From contig JALUVJ010000083.1 of assembly GCA_027020665.1 (NCBI GenBank), forward strand, positions 1-46,043: a stretch of DNA of 46,043 nt. The letters run 5' to 3'. The position numbers were made by a program, and so were the translations under genes. This DNA comes from Nitrospira sp. GTDB lineage: Bacteria > Nitrospirota > Nitrospiria > SBBL01 > JAADHI01. Of the stretch, positions 7,793 through 16,100 are shown piece after piece. The stretch's first letter is position 1. Each line of letters begins with the position of its first letter. Under the pieces are notes generated by a model. That model was not told the origin of the DNA. It was given only the letters and a program-made list of their open reading frames with translations, and did not search any database.

Positions 7793-8617
7793 ATGGCACT
7801 TAGCGACACACAACTTGAACGATACAGCCGTCAACTCCTGCTTAAAGAAGTCGGAGGAAAAGGACAAAAAAAGATCTCGGAAGCCAAAGTCTTCCTCATC
7901 GGCGCAGGAGGGCTGGGCTCCCCTTCCGCCCTGTATTTGGCATCGGCCGGGATCGGCACACTCGGCATTGTCGATGACGATGTGGTGGATCTCTCCAACC
8001 TGCAACGCCAAATCCTGCACAGCACCAAAACCCTCAACCGACCCAAGGTTGACTCTGCTGAAGAAACCATCGCAAAGATGAATCCGGACGTGACAGTAAA
8101 AAAATACACCGACCGCCTCAATTCCGAAAACATCATGGATGTGATTAAAGATTACGACCTGATTCTGGACGGCTCGGACAACTTTCCCACACGCTTTCTC
8201 GTCAATGACGCCTGCTTCTTTTTAAAAAAGACCCTGATTTCAGGCAGCATCTTCCGTTTTGAAGGACAACTGACAACGCTAAGACCACACCAACCCGGCG
8301 ACGATCCCGCGCCTTGTTACCGCTGTCTCTATCCCGAACCCCCGCCCCCCGGTTTGGTGCCGAGTTGCCAGGAAGCCGGCGTGCTCGGTGTTTTGGCCGG
8401 AACAATCGGCATCCTTCAGGCAGCGGAAGCCTTGAAAGAAATACTGAACATCGGAGAATCCCTGGCAGGACGTCTCCTGATTTATGATGCGCTCGACATG
8501 GCGTTTCGCAGGGTCAAGGTACCCAAAAATCCGAATTGCCATCTCTGCGGACCCGATCCCACAATCAAGGAATTGCTCGACTACGAAATTTCCTGCACGC
8601 TGCCTTCCGCAGGTTAA
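7793..8617 (+). CDS. moeB: ThiF/MoeB/HesA-family E1-like adenylyltransferase (copy 2)
   Basis: This 274-residue enzyme has the same layout as the gene at 4943. The ATP loop is LIGAGGLGSPS, then DLSNLQRQI with the conserved Arg, DGSDNFPTRF, zinc pairs CYRC and CHLCG, and PSCQEAGVLG on the crossover loop. Both proteins open with an ERYSRQLLLKEVGG- or VRYSRHIILSEVGG-type sequence followed by KGQKKI, so they look like paralogues from a duplication. This copy probably charges the free-Gly-Gly carrier at 7009. The ribosome site is poor (CGGAT) and a repeat element separates the gene from the NIL gene, so it may have its own promoter. The symbol is the family name only. Confidence 0.9.
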   Translation: MALSDTQLERYSRQLLLKEVGGKGQKKISEAKVFLIGAGGLGSPSALYLASAGIGTLGIVDDDVVDLSNLQRQILHSTKTLNRPKVDSAEETIAKMNPDVTVKKYTDRLNSENIMDVIKDYDLILDGSDNFPTRFLVNDACFFLKKTLISGSIFRFEGQLTTLRPHQPGDDPAPCYRCLYPEPPPPGLVPSCQEAGVLGVLAGTIGILQAAEALKEILNIGESLAGRLLIYDALDMAFRRVKVPKNPNCHLCGPDPTIKELLDYEISCTLPSAG

Positions 8618-8650
8618 AACCGGCATACGGTTATAGAGATCGGCAGAACC

Positions 8651-9469
8651 ATGCGACTGAATTATTCCTCCGGACTCATTCTTTTCACCGTACTGATCGG
8701 CTTTATCATGTTTCCACTCGGCTGCTCAAAAAACTTCGTTTATTATCCTGAGAAAAAAGTGATCGCGACCCCTGAAAACGCCGGGCTGACTTTTGAAGAT
8801 CTCACGCTCACCACAGAAGACGGCATCCGGATCAAGGGCTGGTATGTGCCTTTTAAAGGCAGTGAATCGGTCTTACTTTGGTTTCACGGCAATGCGGGCA
8901 ATATAGGAAACCGGGTCAACTTATTGCAGCGTCTGCATGAAGAACTTCAACTCAATATCTTGATCATCGATTATCGCGGCTACGGCCAAAGCGAAGGTGA
9001 AATCTCCGAAGAAGGCACGGCAAAGGATGCGCTCGCGGCCTACGACTATCTGCTCACGCGGCGCGATATCAATCCAAAAAAAATCGTCATTTTCGGGCGA
9101 TCGCTCGGTGCGGCCGTCGCGGTGAGATTGGCCGCCGAAACCCGGCCTGCGGGACTCATTTTGGAAGCCCCCTTTACCTCTATAAAAGCGATGACGGCTG
9201 AAACATTGCCCTGGCTGCCCTTTAAAGGGCTTGTTTCAATCAAGTACGACTCCCTGAGCAAAATAAAGTCCGTAAAAAGCCCCTTGCTCATCATGCATGG
9301 CGATCAGGACAAGGTTGTCCCTTATAAACAAGGTGAAACGCTTTTTAAGGCCGCAAATCCCCCTAAATTTTTTTATACGATCACGGGTGCGGATCACAAT
9401 AATTCCTATATTGTCGGGGGTACAGCTTATTTTGAACGCATCAAAACCTTTATTAAAGGGATTTCTTAA
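8651..9469 (+). CDS. Lipoprotein alpha/beta hydrolase (YfhR/BEM46-like)
   Basis: This 272-residue protein has a hydrophobic N-terminus ending in a lipobox, PLGC (Cys about residue 25), so it should be lipid-anchored outside the inner membrane. The body is a serine hydrolase: WFHGNAGN contributes the oxyanion region, GRSLGA is the nucleophile elbow, MHGDQDKVVP carries the acid and ADHNN carries the His. NFVYYPEKK just after the Cys is typical of the BEM46/YfhR group. The substrate is unknown. The gene follows the second E1-like gene by 33 nt but shows no link to sulfur transfer. Its TAA stop lies inside a short repeat element (9465-9519). Confidence 0.88.
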   Translation: MRLNYSSGLILFTVLIGFIMFPLGCSKNFVYYPEKKVIATPENAGLTFEDLTLTTEDGIRIKGWYVPFKGSESVLLWFHGNAGNIGNRVNLLQRLHEELQLNILIIDYRGYGQSEGEISEEGTAKDALAAYDYLLTRRDINPKKIVIFGRSLGAAVAVRLAAETRPAGLILEAPFTSIKAMTAETLPWLPFKGLVSIKYDSLSKIKSVKSPLLIMHGDQDKVVPYKQGETLFKAANPPKFFYTITGADHNNSYIVGGTAYFERIKTFIKGIS

Positions 9470-9519
9470 GGAAGTATTTCGCTTCAGAAAATGCAGGGCT
9501 TAATCAGAGCGTCCTTAAG
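9465..9519. repeat. Short inverted-repeat element between convergent genes
   Basis: A 55-bp element with perfect 8-bp ends, CTTAAGGA and TCCTTAAG, and the family core CTTAATCAGAGCG. It aligns with 7288-7340. Both convergent genes end in it: the hydrolase TAA (9467-9469) in the left arm and the anmK TAA (9515-9517, complement) in the right arm. It could fold as a bidirectional 3'-end hairpin, but no T-run is present. Confidence 0.65.
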
Positions 9520-10687
9520 CTGAAAATTTCCTGCCCGGAATCATTTTCCCTAAAATCACAGGATGAGCGGCCCCCGTAACCGCCGGAATATTTGCGGGAC
9601 GCTTGTGTCGACTTTGATAGGCCAAGACAGCAAAAGTCATCGCTTCGATGGCCCTTGAATCATGTCCGAAATTCTCAAAAGTTAAGACAGGAACGGGATA
9701 AAGGGCCTGAGTCAAGGCTTGCATTAACACCGGATTTTTTACCCCGCCCCCTCCGGCAATCACCTCATGCAAATCACTTTTTTTAAGAATAAAGGCTTGA
9801 ATATTTTTCGCAGCGGACGAAACCGTATAAGCCGTGGCCGTCGCAAGTAAATCATGCTGCGTCAGTTTTAATGCCCGTCCCGATTCAATGATTTTTTCGA
9901 CCATCTTCCCGCCGAAGACTTCCCGGCCCGTGCTTTTTGGGGGATTTTTTTTAATGAAGGGATGACGCATCAATTCAGCCAATAAAATCTCAGAAACCCG
10001 TCCTTTTTTCGCCATCGCCCCGTTTCGATCAAAGGATTTTTTTCCCTGATTTAAAGTGGAAACCAGTCCGTCCAGCAACATATTGGCGGGTCCCATATCA
10101 AAGGCCACCGTCTCTTCAAGTGAAGCGCCCGCTTTAAGATAAGTAATATTGCTGATGCCGCCCAAATTAATGACGGCACGTGACTTTTTCCGATGATGCA
10201 AAAGATGGTAATGCAGATAAGGCGTCAGCGGTGCCCCCTCCCCGCCCGCGGCCATGTCTCTCGGTCTGAAATCGGCAATCGTCGTAACGCCCGTGCGCTC
10301 TGCAATCACCGACGGTTCGCCGATTTGCAGTGTGGAACCCGTTCTGTTTTTATTGCGTCCGGATGGTTTGGGAAGATGCTGTACGGTTTGTCCGTGTGAA
10401 CCGATAAGATCAACTTCAGACAAGGGGATTTTTGCTTGATTGGCCAGTGCAATCACGGCCTCTGAAAATCGCTCACCCAGCTCAAAATTCAAACGACAAA
10501 ATTGTGCAATGGAAAAAACCGACCCCGAAGCGAGATCAATCAATGTTTTTTGAAGCGACTTGGGATAAGGAGTGATATTAAAGGCCAAGAGTTTAAGCCG
10601 AAGACGCTTTCCGTCCCCACGCACATCAACCAGCGCAGCATCAATGCCATCCGCCGAAGTGCCCGACATCAATCCAATGACTTTCAT
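9515..10687 (-). CDS. anmK: Anhydro-N-acetylmuramic acid kinase
   Basis: This 390-residue sugar kinase phosphorylates and opens 1,6-anhydro-MurNAc to MurNAc-6-phosphate during cell-wall recycling in the cytoplasm. Family marks are the N-terminal GLMSGTSADGIDAAL phosphate loop, GSHGQTVQHLP, INLGGISNITYL, DMGPANMLLD and the late VIAGGGGVKNPVL. The start is placed at the ATG giving MKVIGLMSGTS because that matches the family N-terminus. A longer frame from 10747 adds 20 unrelated residues. No clear ribosome site precedes either. The gene is convergent with the lipoprotein hydrolase, and no murQ or nagZ is visible. MltG further along the window also acts on the same polymer but is not linked to it. 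Confidence 0.95.
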   Translation of the reverse strand: MKVIGLMSGTSADGIDAALVDVRGDGKRLRLKLLAFNITPYPKSLQKTLIDLASGSVFSIAQFCRLNFELGERFSEAVIALANQAKIPLSEVDLIGSHGQTVQHLPKPSGRNKNRTGSTLQIGEPSVIAERTGVTTIADFRPRDMAAGGEGAPLTPYLHYHLLHHRKKSRAVINLGGISNITYLKAGASLEETVAFDMGPANMLLDGLVSTLNQGKKSFDRNGAMAKKGRVSEILLAELMRHPFIKKNPPKSTGREVFGGKMVEKIIESGRALKLTQHDLLATATAYTVSSAAKNIQAFILKKSDLHEVIAGGGGVKNPVLMQALTQALYPVPVLTFENFGHDSRAIEAMTFAVLAYQSRHKRPANIPAVTGAAHPVILGKMIPGRKFSA

Positions 10688-10804
10688 CTTCGCGAGGCTA
10701 CCCAAAACCGCTTGCAAGGTCAAGCAAGCAGGCAATTTACTTGACAAAAATCAAGTGAGTTCCATAATACGCTTTCACATCGTTTTATTTGGAGAGGTTT
10801 AACA

Positions 10805-11512
10805 ATGACACAACTTGCAGAAAAAAGAGACTGGATCAAAAACTTTTTTTCCGAAACCGGTTCAAGTTATGACGAAGTGGTCAACCGCTTCACCTTTGGC
10901 ATCGACCGCCTTTGGAAGAAAAAAATGCTCTCAAAAATCCCCTCCTGTAAAAAGGTGTTGGACCTCGCCTGCGGCACAGGCATTCTGACTTTTGCGATCA
11001 AAAACAAATATCCCGATTGTGAAATCACCGGCGTTGATATCACCGAAAGCTACTTGGCGGTTGCGAAAAAAAAAGCAGAAACCTTAGAAAGCAAAGGCGT
11101 GTCTTTTGTTCACGCCCCTGCTGAAGACTACCTTCCAGACAAAGGCTTCGACGTCGTCACTACCTCCTACCTGCCCAAATATGCCGACATTCCCCGTCTC
11201 ATGCACAATATCAACAAGATGCTTACGCCCAAGGGCATTGTCATTTTTCATGACTTCACCTACCCGACTTCCAAATTGCTACAATATACCTTTGAACTCT
11301 ACTTCAAATGCGCGCAGCCTGTCGGCGCATTTTATTATCCGGAATGGAAAGACGTGCTGATCGAACTGCCGAAAGTCATTCGAAAATCAGACTGGATTTC
11401 AGAGGTTACAAACGCAATGTCGGAAGAAGGACTTAGAAATATCACCGTCGAATCCCTCACTTTGCAAGGGGCTGCGATTGTGAGCGGGGGGAAATTCAAA
11501 ACGCTCCCCTGA
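10805..11512 (+). CDS. Class I SAM-dependent methyltransferase (UbiE-like)
   Basis: This 235-residue protein has a Rossmann SAM-binding fold. Motif I is VLDLACGTGIL (about residues 49-59), the acidic residue at the end of the second strand lies in ITGVDITESYL, and FDVVTTSYLPKY is the motif IV region. The overall shape resembles UbiE/MenG or other small-molecule methyltransferases, but the substrate-defining parts are not recognisable to me. A GGAGAGG ribosome site lies upstream of the ATG. It is divergent from anmK and convergent with the WaaE-like glycosyltransferase; no quinone genes are nearby, so a quinone role is not supported. Confidence 0.83.
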   Translation: MTQLAEKRDWIKNFFSETGSSYDEVVNRFTFGIDRLWKKKMLSKIPSCKKVLDLACGTGILTFAIKNKYPDCEITGVDITESYLAVAKKKAETLESKGVSFVHAPAEDYLPDKGFDVVTTSYLPKYADIPRLMHNINKMLTPKGIVIFHDFTYPTSKLLQYTFELYFKCAQPVGAFYYPEWKDVLIELPKVIRKSDWISEVTNAMSEEGLRNITVESLTLQGAAIVSGGKFKTLP

Positions 11513-11536
11513 TAATTTGAGCACGGCGAAACCCCG

Positions 11537-12292
11537 CTATTTATGTTGCGCCTGATGTATCAAGACTTTACTGTATTTTACAAAAACGTGCATCAGCGAT
11601 AATACGGAGGCAAGCAGGCCTGCAAAACCGTCTAAAAACCCTCTTTTCAAAAAATACATCTTAAAAAAAATCCAAAACCCATGCGTGAAGGGAGAAAAAA
11701 CCGACACTTTTTTACCGCGTTTGATAATCTCCTTCGCAGCAATTTCGGAGAACTTGTCCAAGGTTTGAATGTGTGCGGAAATGCTATCGAATGAATAATG
11801 TAAGATATCGCCCCCTAAGCGGCCAATCTTTTCCGAATCGACCCTCACCTTATCATGCGGATTGACGCCTCCCCACTTCGCATGCTGTTTATTAAAAAGC
11901 CGCACCTTCATGTCCGGGTACCAGCAATAATTCAACCAGCGGTATATATAAAAGGTCTTACGCGCCATACGATAAGCGTCATATTGCCCGATCTCATCTT
12001 TAATCTCCAGAATCGACTTCCTCAAGTCATCGGATAAACGCTCATCACAATCAAGGCTTAAAATCCAGTCATGTTGGGCTTTGCCCACTGCAAGGTTTTT
12101 TTGCGCGATATGGCCTAAAAATTTTCGGCTGTAGATAAAATCTGTATATACAGAGGCGATTTCAATCGTCTTATCAGTACTCTCCGAGTCCACAACGACG
12201 ATTTCATCAACAACATCGAGCAGACTTTTAAGGCAGTCCTCGATCTTTTTTTCTTCATTAAATGAAATGATGCATGCGCTGATTTTTGCCAT
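11537..12292 (-). CDS. GT2 glycosyltransferase, WaaE/KdtX-like (LPS core)
   Basis: This 251-residue GT-A enzyme opens with ISACIISFNEEKKIEDCL, followed by VDEIVVVDSESTDKT and WILSLDCDERLSDD with the DxD-type metal site. These match the WaaE/KdtX group that adds glucose to the inner core of lipopolysaccharide. A hydrophobic C-terminal part (HGFWIFFKMYFLKRGF onward) suggests membrane association. It is the last gene of a minus-strand run, DUF6165 then GT9 then this gene, starting 17 nt after the GT9 stop. The exact sugar and acceptor cannot be told from the sequence. Confidence 0.88.
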   Translation of the reverse strand: MAKISACIISFNEEKKIEDCLKSLLDVVDEIVVVDSESTDKTIEIASVYTDFIYSRKFLGHIAQKNLAVGKAQHDWILSLDCDERLSDDLRKSILEIKDEIGQYDAYRMARKTFYIYRWLNYCWYPDMKVRLFNKQHAKWGGVNPHDKVRVDSEKIGRLGGDILHYSFDSISAHIQTLDKFSEIAAKEIIKRGKKVSVFSPFTHGFWIFFKMYFLKRGFLDGFAGLLASVLSLMHVFVKYSKVLIHQAQHK

Positions 12293-12309
12293 TGGTTTAT
12301 CCGATGAGT

Positions 12310-13320
12310 TTAATCCAGGCCGATCATTTTCATGCAGGCATGATAAACATCATCAACAGGGATTGCCGCAATCCCGATTTTAGAACGCGCTGTCTCTTCT
12401 GCGCGAAAAATCCTAACTTGTTCCGCTGGAACAAAAGGGCCGCAATCTTCAGGAGCTCTTCCTGCAAAAAGGGCAATGATTTTGGTCCCGAGGGCGGCAG
12501 CAATATGCATGGGTCCGGTATCGGGCGTAAGCAGCAAATCGGCACGTTCAAGGAATGCTTTGTAATTTTGAAAATCAGGCTTCGGACAGAAAATTTCCAA
12601 ACAATTCCGACCGGCGGAACCAGACTGAAGGATTTTCTCTCCGTAAGCCCGTTCATCCGGCATGAGATTCATGAGAATTCTAAGGTCAAAATCAGTCTGT
12701 TTCGCATCGTCCCGTAAACGGCAGGCCAACTCGGCAAAGGCGCTTGGCGGCCACAATTTATTTTTTTTATCTCTATTCGTCCTAAACCACTTTCCCGCAC
12801 CGCTAAAAGTCGGATGCACTGCAAGCAAGAACGTGTCTTTCGTAATACCAATATCCGCCAGTGCTTTTGCCGTATTTTTTTTTGCCACATCCCTGACGGG
12901 AAGGAAAACGTAAAGATCTTCCTTTTGATAGGCTGCGCCATCGCACACCACGTCCAACAGCAAGCGGCAATAATGTTTTCGCCCCGCGTCTTTCCGGAAA
13001 CCGTGAACTTTTGCCGCTGACCGCTCCAATAAACGCTGATAGCTCGGATTGTGTTCAAAACAATAAATATGGTCGAATACGCCGTCGGCGATCCGTTGTT
13101 TGAGTGTCTGCCGCGAAAAAAACGCAAGAAAGTCTTCCCGGTTGTAAATCCAAAACCGTGTAATGCGATCGCTAAAATCCCTCAGTGTTCTTCTGCCGTC
13201 CGGACTTGTTAAAAAGGTAAATTCAGCATCGGGATATTTTCTCAAAAGTGCCCTAAGCGCAGGGGTCATCATCACCATATCCCCGGTTCGTCCGGCGCGG
13301 ATAATCAGTATCTTCATCAT
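12310..13320 (-). CDS. GT9 heptosyltransferase-family glycosyltransferase
   Basis: This 336-residue GT-B enzyme has the GT9 hallmarks: MKILIIRAGRTGDMVMMTPAL at the N-terminus and DTGPMHIAAALGTKIIALFAG in the nucleotide-sugar domain. GT9 enzymes (WaaC, WaaF, WaaQ) usually add heptose to the LPS inner core. The ATG at 13320 overlaps the stop of the DUF6165 gene as TGATG, which decides the start; an ATG at 13317 and a TTG at 13323 are alternatives. A second GT9 gene lies just beyond on the opposite strand. The acceptor is not identifiable. Confidence 0.9.
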   Translation of the reverse strand: MMKILIIRAGRTGDMVMMTPALRALLRKYPDAEFTFLTSPDGRRTLRDFSDRITRFWIYNREDFLAFFSRQTLKQRIADGVFDHIYCFEHNPSYQRLLERSAAKVHGFRKDAGRKHYCRLLLDVVCDGAAYQKEDLYVFLPVRDVAKKNTAKALADIGITKDTFLLAVHPTFSGAGKWFRTNRDKKNKLWPPSAFAELACRLRDDAKQTDFDLRILMNLMPDERAYGEKILQSGSAGRNCLEIFCPKPDFQNYKAFLERADLLLTPDTGPMHIAAALGTKIIALFAGRAPEDCGPFVPAEQVRIFRAEETARSKIGIAAIPVDDVYHACMKMIGLD

Positions 13321-13706
13321 CAATAGGGTTGATATGATTTTTCTTCAAAGAGATTCGAGTTTAATGCAAGATTGATCTTATTTTTTAACAGGGCACGTTT
13401 ATCATTTTCTTTGTAAACACTGCGCGCAAGTTCAATGAATGTGTGTCCAAAATCCTGATTGCGCTCACAATCGCGAATACGGTCTTCAACGACCCACAAT
13501 TTTTGATTAACTTGCTTCAGTTCATCAAGCAGGCCAAACAAGGCATCCGACATGGTGACATGTTCATCACGAATGCCGAGCAAAATCCGGAGCTCTTTTT
13601 TCACATTGCTCAGTTTTCCGGGGTCGGAGATCTGCTCCGTTTTAATCTCCAGAATCGTAATTTTATCAAAAAGTTCCCCCGGTGAGATTTCAGCATAAAG
13701 TCGCAT
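13320..13706 (-). CDS. DUF6165 family protein
   Basis: This 128-residue soluble protein starts with ISPGELFDKITILEIKTEQI followed by DPGKLSNVKKEL, which I recognise as the DUF6165 pattern. The family is of unknown function and typically sits among LPS or O-antigen glycosyltransferase genes, as it does here. It is mostly helical and charged, with coiled-coil-like stretches and no signal peptide or membrane segment. AAGGAAAGGA gives a good ribosome site. It is the first gene of the minus-strand run and is divergent from a second GT9 gene. A role as an accessory or regulator of the glycosyltransferases is inference. Confidence 0.8.
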   Translation of the reverse strand: MRLYAEISPGELFDKITILEIKTEQISDPGKLSNVKKELRILLGIRDEHVTMSDALFGLLDELKQVNQKLWVVEDRIRDCERNQDFGHTFIELARSVYKENDKRALLKNKINLALNSNLFEEKSYQPY

Positions 13707-13729
13707 CGACGTCCTTTCCTTTTTTAAAC

Positions 13730-13757
13730 TTGCTTTTACCGGGCTAGATCATAAAAT
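13730..13757 (+). promoter_or_regulatory. Possible promoter of the plus-strand GT9 gene
   Basis: TTGCTT (13730-13735) and TAAAAT (13752-13757) are separated by 16 bases in the 118-bp spacer between the divergent DUF6165 and GT9 genes. The match is moderate and the spacer one base short of ideal. Confidence 0.3.
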
Positions 13758-13824
13758 ATGAGGGCAACATTTCACAACATAAAGATATCCGGAACACGCA
13801 CCCAGGCAAAAAAAGACCACTGAA

Positions 13825-14883
13825 TTGAATTCATCTCAATCGCATTCCCCCAAAATTTTAATCATTCGCAACGATAAACTGGGAGATTTCATGCTCGCCT
13901 ACCCCGGTTTTGCACTGCTTAAAAAAAACATGCCTCATGCAACCCTTGCCGCCTTCGTACCCACTTACACCCAGGAAATGGCAGAAACCTGCCCCTGGAT
14001 CGACCAAGTCCTCATCGATCCCACACCCGAAGCCAAGTGGCATTCGGGCTTTTCTCTCGCAAAAATTTTCCGTGAGGAACAATTTGATGCCGTGATCACA
14101 CTCTATTCCAGGGCGCGCGCGGGCTTGGCTGCAATGCTCGCTCCCATCCCCTACCGCCTCGCCCCTGCAAGCAAATTCGCGCAGGTTTTTTATAATCACC
14201 GTCTCACACAGCGCAGATCCCGATCCGAAAAACCGGAACATGAATACAATCAAGACCTGATTCGCCACTTTTTAAAACAACAAAATATTCCAATTCTAAA
14301 AACCCCGAAAGCACCGTTTCTCCATTTTGATGATCAGGAAACGGCAGAAAAAAAACAGCACTTTTGTCATGAAAACGAGATTGAAGCACTCGCATCACTC
14401 GTATTCGTCCACCCCGGCAGTGGCGGCTCTGCAAATAATTTATCAATCACACAATATGCAAAACTGGTCGAGCAGCTCAAACCGCAAGAAAAATATCACA
14501 TTGTGATTACCGCCGGGCCGGGAGAATTAGAAAGAGCCCAAAGTTTAAGTTCACACTTAAAAAAAATACCCCACACCATTTTTGAATCAAAAAAAGGACT
14601 GAGAAATTTTGCGCAACTCATCCAATTTGCCGATCTTTTTATCAGTGGATCAACCGGACCGCTTCACATTGCTGGCGCCTTAGACGTACCCACCGCCGCA
14701 TTTTATCCGCGACGACGCTCGGCAACCGCACTGCGCTGGCAAACACTGAACAGCCCAAAAAACAGACTGAGTTTTTCACCGGAAACCCTGGACCAACGGA
14801 AAGAGCGCTTGAATATCGATGTGGATGAAGCAGCGCGTTTGATCTCAGAAAAATTCTTAAAGCCGCAGAGGATTAAGGACTGA
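13825..14883 (+). CDS. GT9 heptosyltransferase-family glycosyltransferase (second copy)
   Basis: This 352-residue GT-B enzyme has ILIIRNDKLGDFMLAYPGF at the N-terminus, VFVHPGSGGSANNLS in the linker to the second domain and FISGSTGPLHIAGALDVPTAA in the nucleotide-sugar site. It is a clear GT9 member, divergent in sequence from the one at 12310. The frame has no ATG before the conserved start and a TAA at 13780-13782, so the TTG at 13825 is the likely start. It ends 3 nt from the end of the convergent GT4 gene. Presumably it adds heptose or a related sugar to the LPS core. Confidence 0.88.
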   Translation: MNSSQSHSPKILIIRNDKLGDFMLAYPGFALLKKNMPHATLAAFVPTYTQEMAETCPWIDQVLIDPTPEAKWHSGFSLAKIFREEQFDAVITLYSRARAGLAAMLAPIPYRLAPASKFAQVFYNHRLTQRRSRSEKPEHEYNQDLIRHFLKQQNIPILKTPKAPFLHFDDQETAEKKQHFCHENEIEALASLVFVHPGSGGSANNLSITQYAKLVEQLKPQEKYHIVITAGPGELERAQSLSSHLKKIPHTIFESKKGLRNFAQLIQFADLFISGSTGPLHIAGALDVPTAAFYPRRRSATALRWQTLNSPKNRLSFSPETLDQRKERLNIDVDEAARLISEKFLKPQRIKD

Positions 14884-14886
14884 CAA

Positions 14887-15987
14887 TCAGCCTTTCAGAC
14901 ACGCACGCAGTCTCTTAAAATGATCTTCCGTTGCAAAAAAATGTCGCGCTTTAAGCTGCCCGGCCTTTGCCAGCTTCTGCCGCAAATCTTCATCCATTTT
15001 GAGAGACCGCAGACATTTGTAGAGCCCGTCTCCATCGTCGGACTCAAATAAGAACCCTGTCTCTTCATGATCAATAATTTCAGGCACGCCCCCGCGATTT
15101 GTGCCCACGACGGGCACACCGACCTGCATCGCTTCAATCAAAACCAAACCAAAGGTTTCTTCAAAGCTGGCCAAAACCACGCAATCGCAGGCCTGCATCC
15201 AATCCTGCGGCCGGGCTACAAAACCTTTAAATATAATCTCTTCTTTCAAGCCTGTTTCTGTAACACGGGATTTCAGATTTTCTAAATAGGAGCCATTCAT
15301 TGCGTGCCCAACAATCAAGGCACGCATGTCCTGCTGCGCTTCTTTAGCCTTTGCAATCACATCGATGAGCAAGTGCTGTCTTTTGCTTTCCTCAATGCGG
15401 CCAAACAAACCGATTAAAAAATCATCTTTTTTCACACCCCAATCCTGCCGTAAGCCTTGGCGTTCTTCATGAGTCAAAAGATGAGACGGCGTATCCACAC
15501 CGTAATAAAGCCGTTTGATCTTTGCCACATATTCATTGTTCAAAAACTGTTTTGCCTCGGCCGCAAGCGTGTCGGTAATGCAAAGCATCAGATCCATTTG
15601 CCCGTATAAAAAATTGTGATAAAAATCATCCTTGCTGCGTGTCATCTTCATTTGTCGGGTATAAACAAGCCGGGGTTTACGCTTTGAAAACCACTTGCTC
15701 AAAGCCGCCAAGGGCAAGTCCTTTCCCCAATGCGTGTGAATCACGTCGATCTCACGCACATCAATTAGGCTTGCAAGTCTTTTTGCGGTAAAAACGGGAA
15801 AGGCATGAAAAAACGTTTTTTCCGTAGAAAAAGCTAAACCCTCACGCTCAAAAAAAGCCTTGAGTTGCCCATCTTCACAAATCACGCCCGTTACAGGGTC
15901 CGTTTCTGACAAGTGCTTCGCACTGCGATACATGTACAATTCTAATCCTCCCAAAGCAGGAGAAAGGCATAATTCAAGAATATTCAT
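14887..15987 (-). CDS. GT4-family glycosyltransferase
   Basis: This 366-residue GT-B enzyme begins MNILELCLSPALGGLELYM, typical of the glycine-rich acceptor loop. The C-terminal GT4 domain contains GLFGRIEESKRQHLL, IIFKGFVARPQDWMQACD and the nucleotide-sugar signature SFEETFGLVLIEAMQVGVPVV followed by EIIDHEETGFLF. It is probably part of the envelope polysaccharide or LPS core pathway with its neighbours. It is convergent with the GT9 gene (3 nt apart), and the minus-strand methyltransferase gene lies 113 bp upstream of its start. The donor sugar is unknown. Confidence 0.9.
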   Translation of the reverse strand: MNILELCLSPALGGLELYMYRSAKHLSETDPVTGVICEDGQLKAFFEREGLAFSTEKTFFHAFPVFTAKRLASLIDVREIDVIHTHWGKDLPLAALSKWFSKRKPRLVYTRQMKMTRSKDDFYHNFLYGQMDLMLCITDTLAAEAKQFLNNEYVAKIKRLYYGVDTPSHLLTHEERQGLRQDWGVKKDDFLIGLFGRIEESKRQHLLIDVIAKAKEAQQDMRALIVGHAMNGSYLENLKSRVTETGLKEEIIFKGFVARPQDWMQACDCVVLASFEETFGLVLIEAMQVGVPVVGTNRGGVPEIIDHEETGFLFESDDGDGLYKCLRSLKMDEDLRQKLAKAGQLKARHFFATEDHFKRLRACLKG

Positions 15988-16100
15988 GGAAAAGTAATAC
16001 CCAAATTAAAAAGAGTTAGAGGAAACATTGACACAGATACTGGCCCGACTCTGAATCAGGATACTCATACAAATTGGAAAAAATAGACTGGATTTTGTTT

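Noticed and set aside
10688-10747. Longer N-terminus for anmK
   Set aside because: The 20 extra residues do not fit the family, which begins just before the MSGTS loop.
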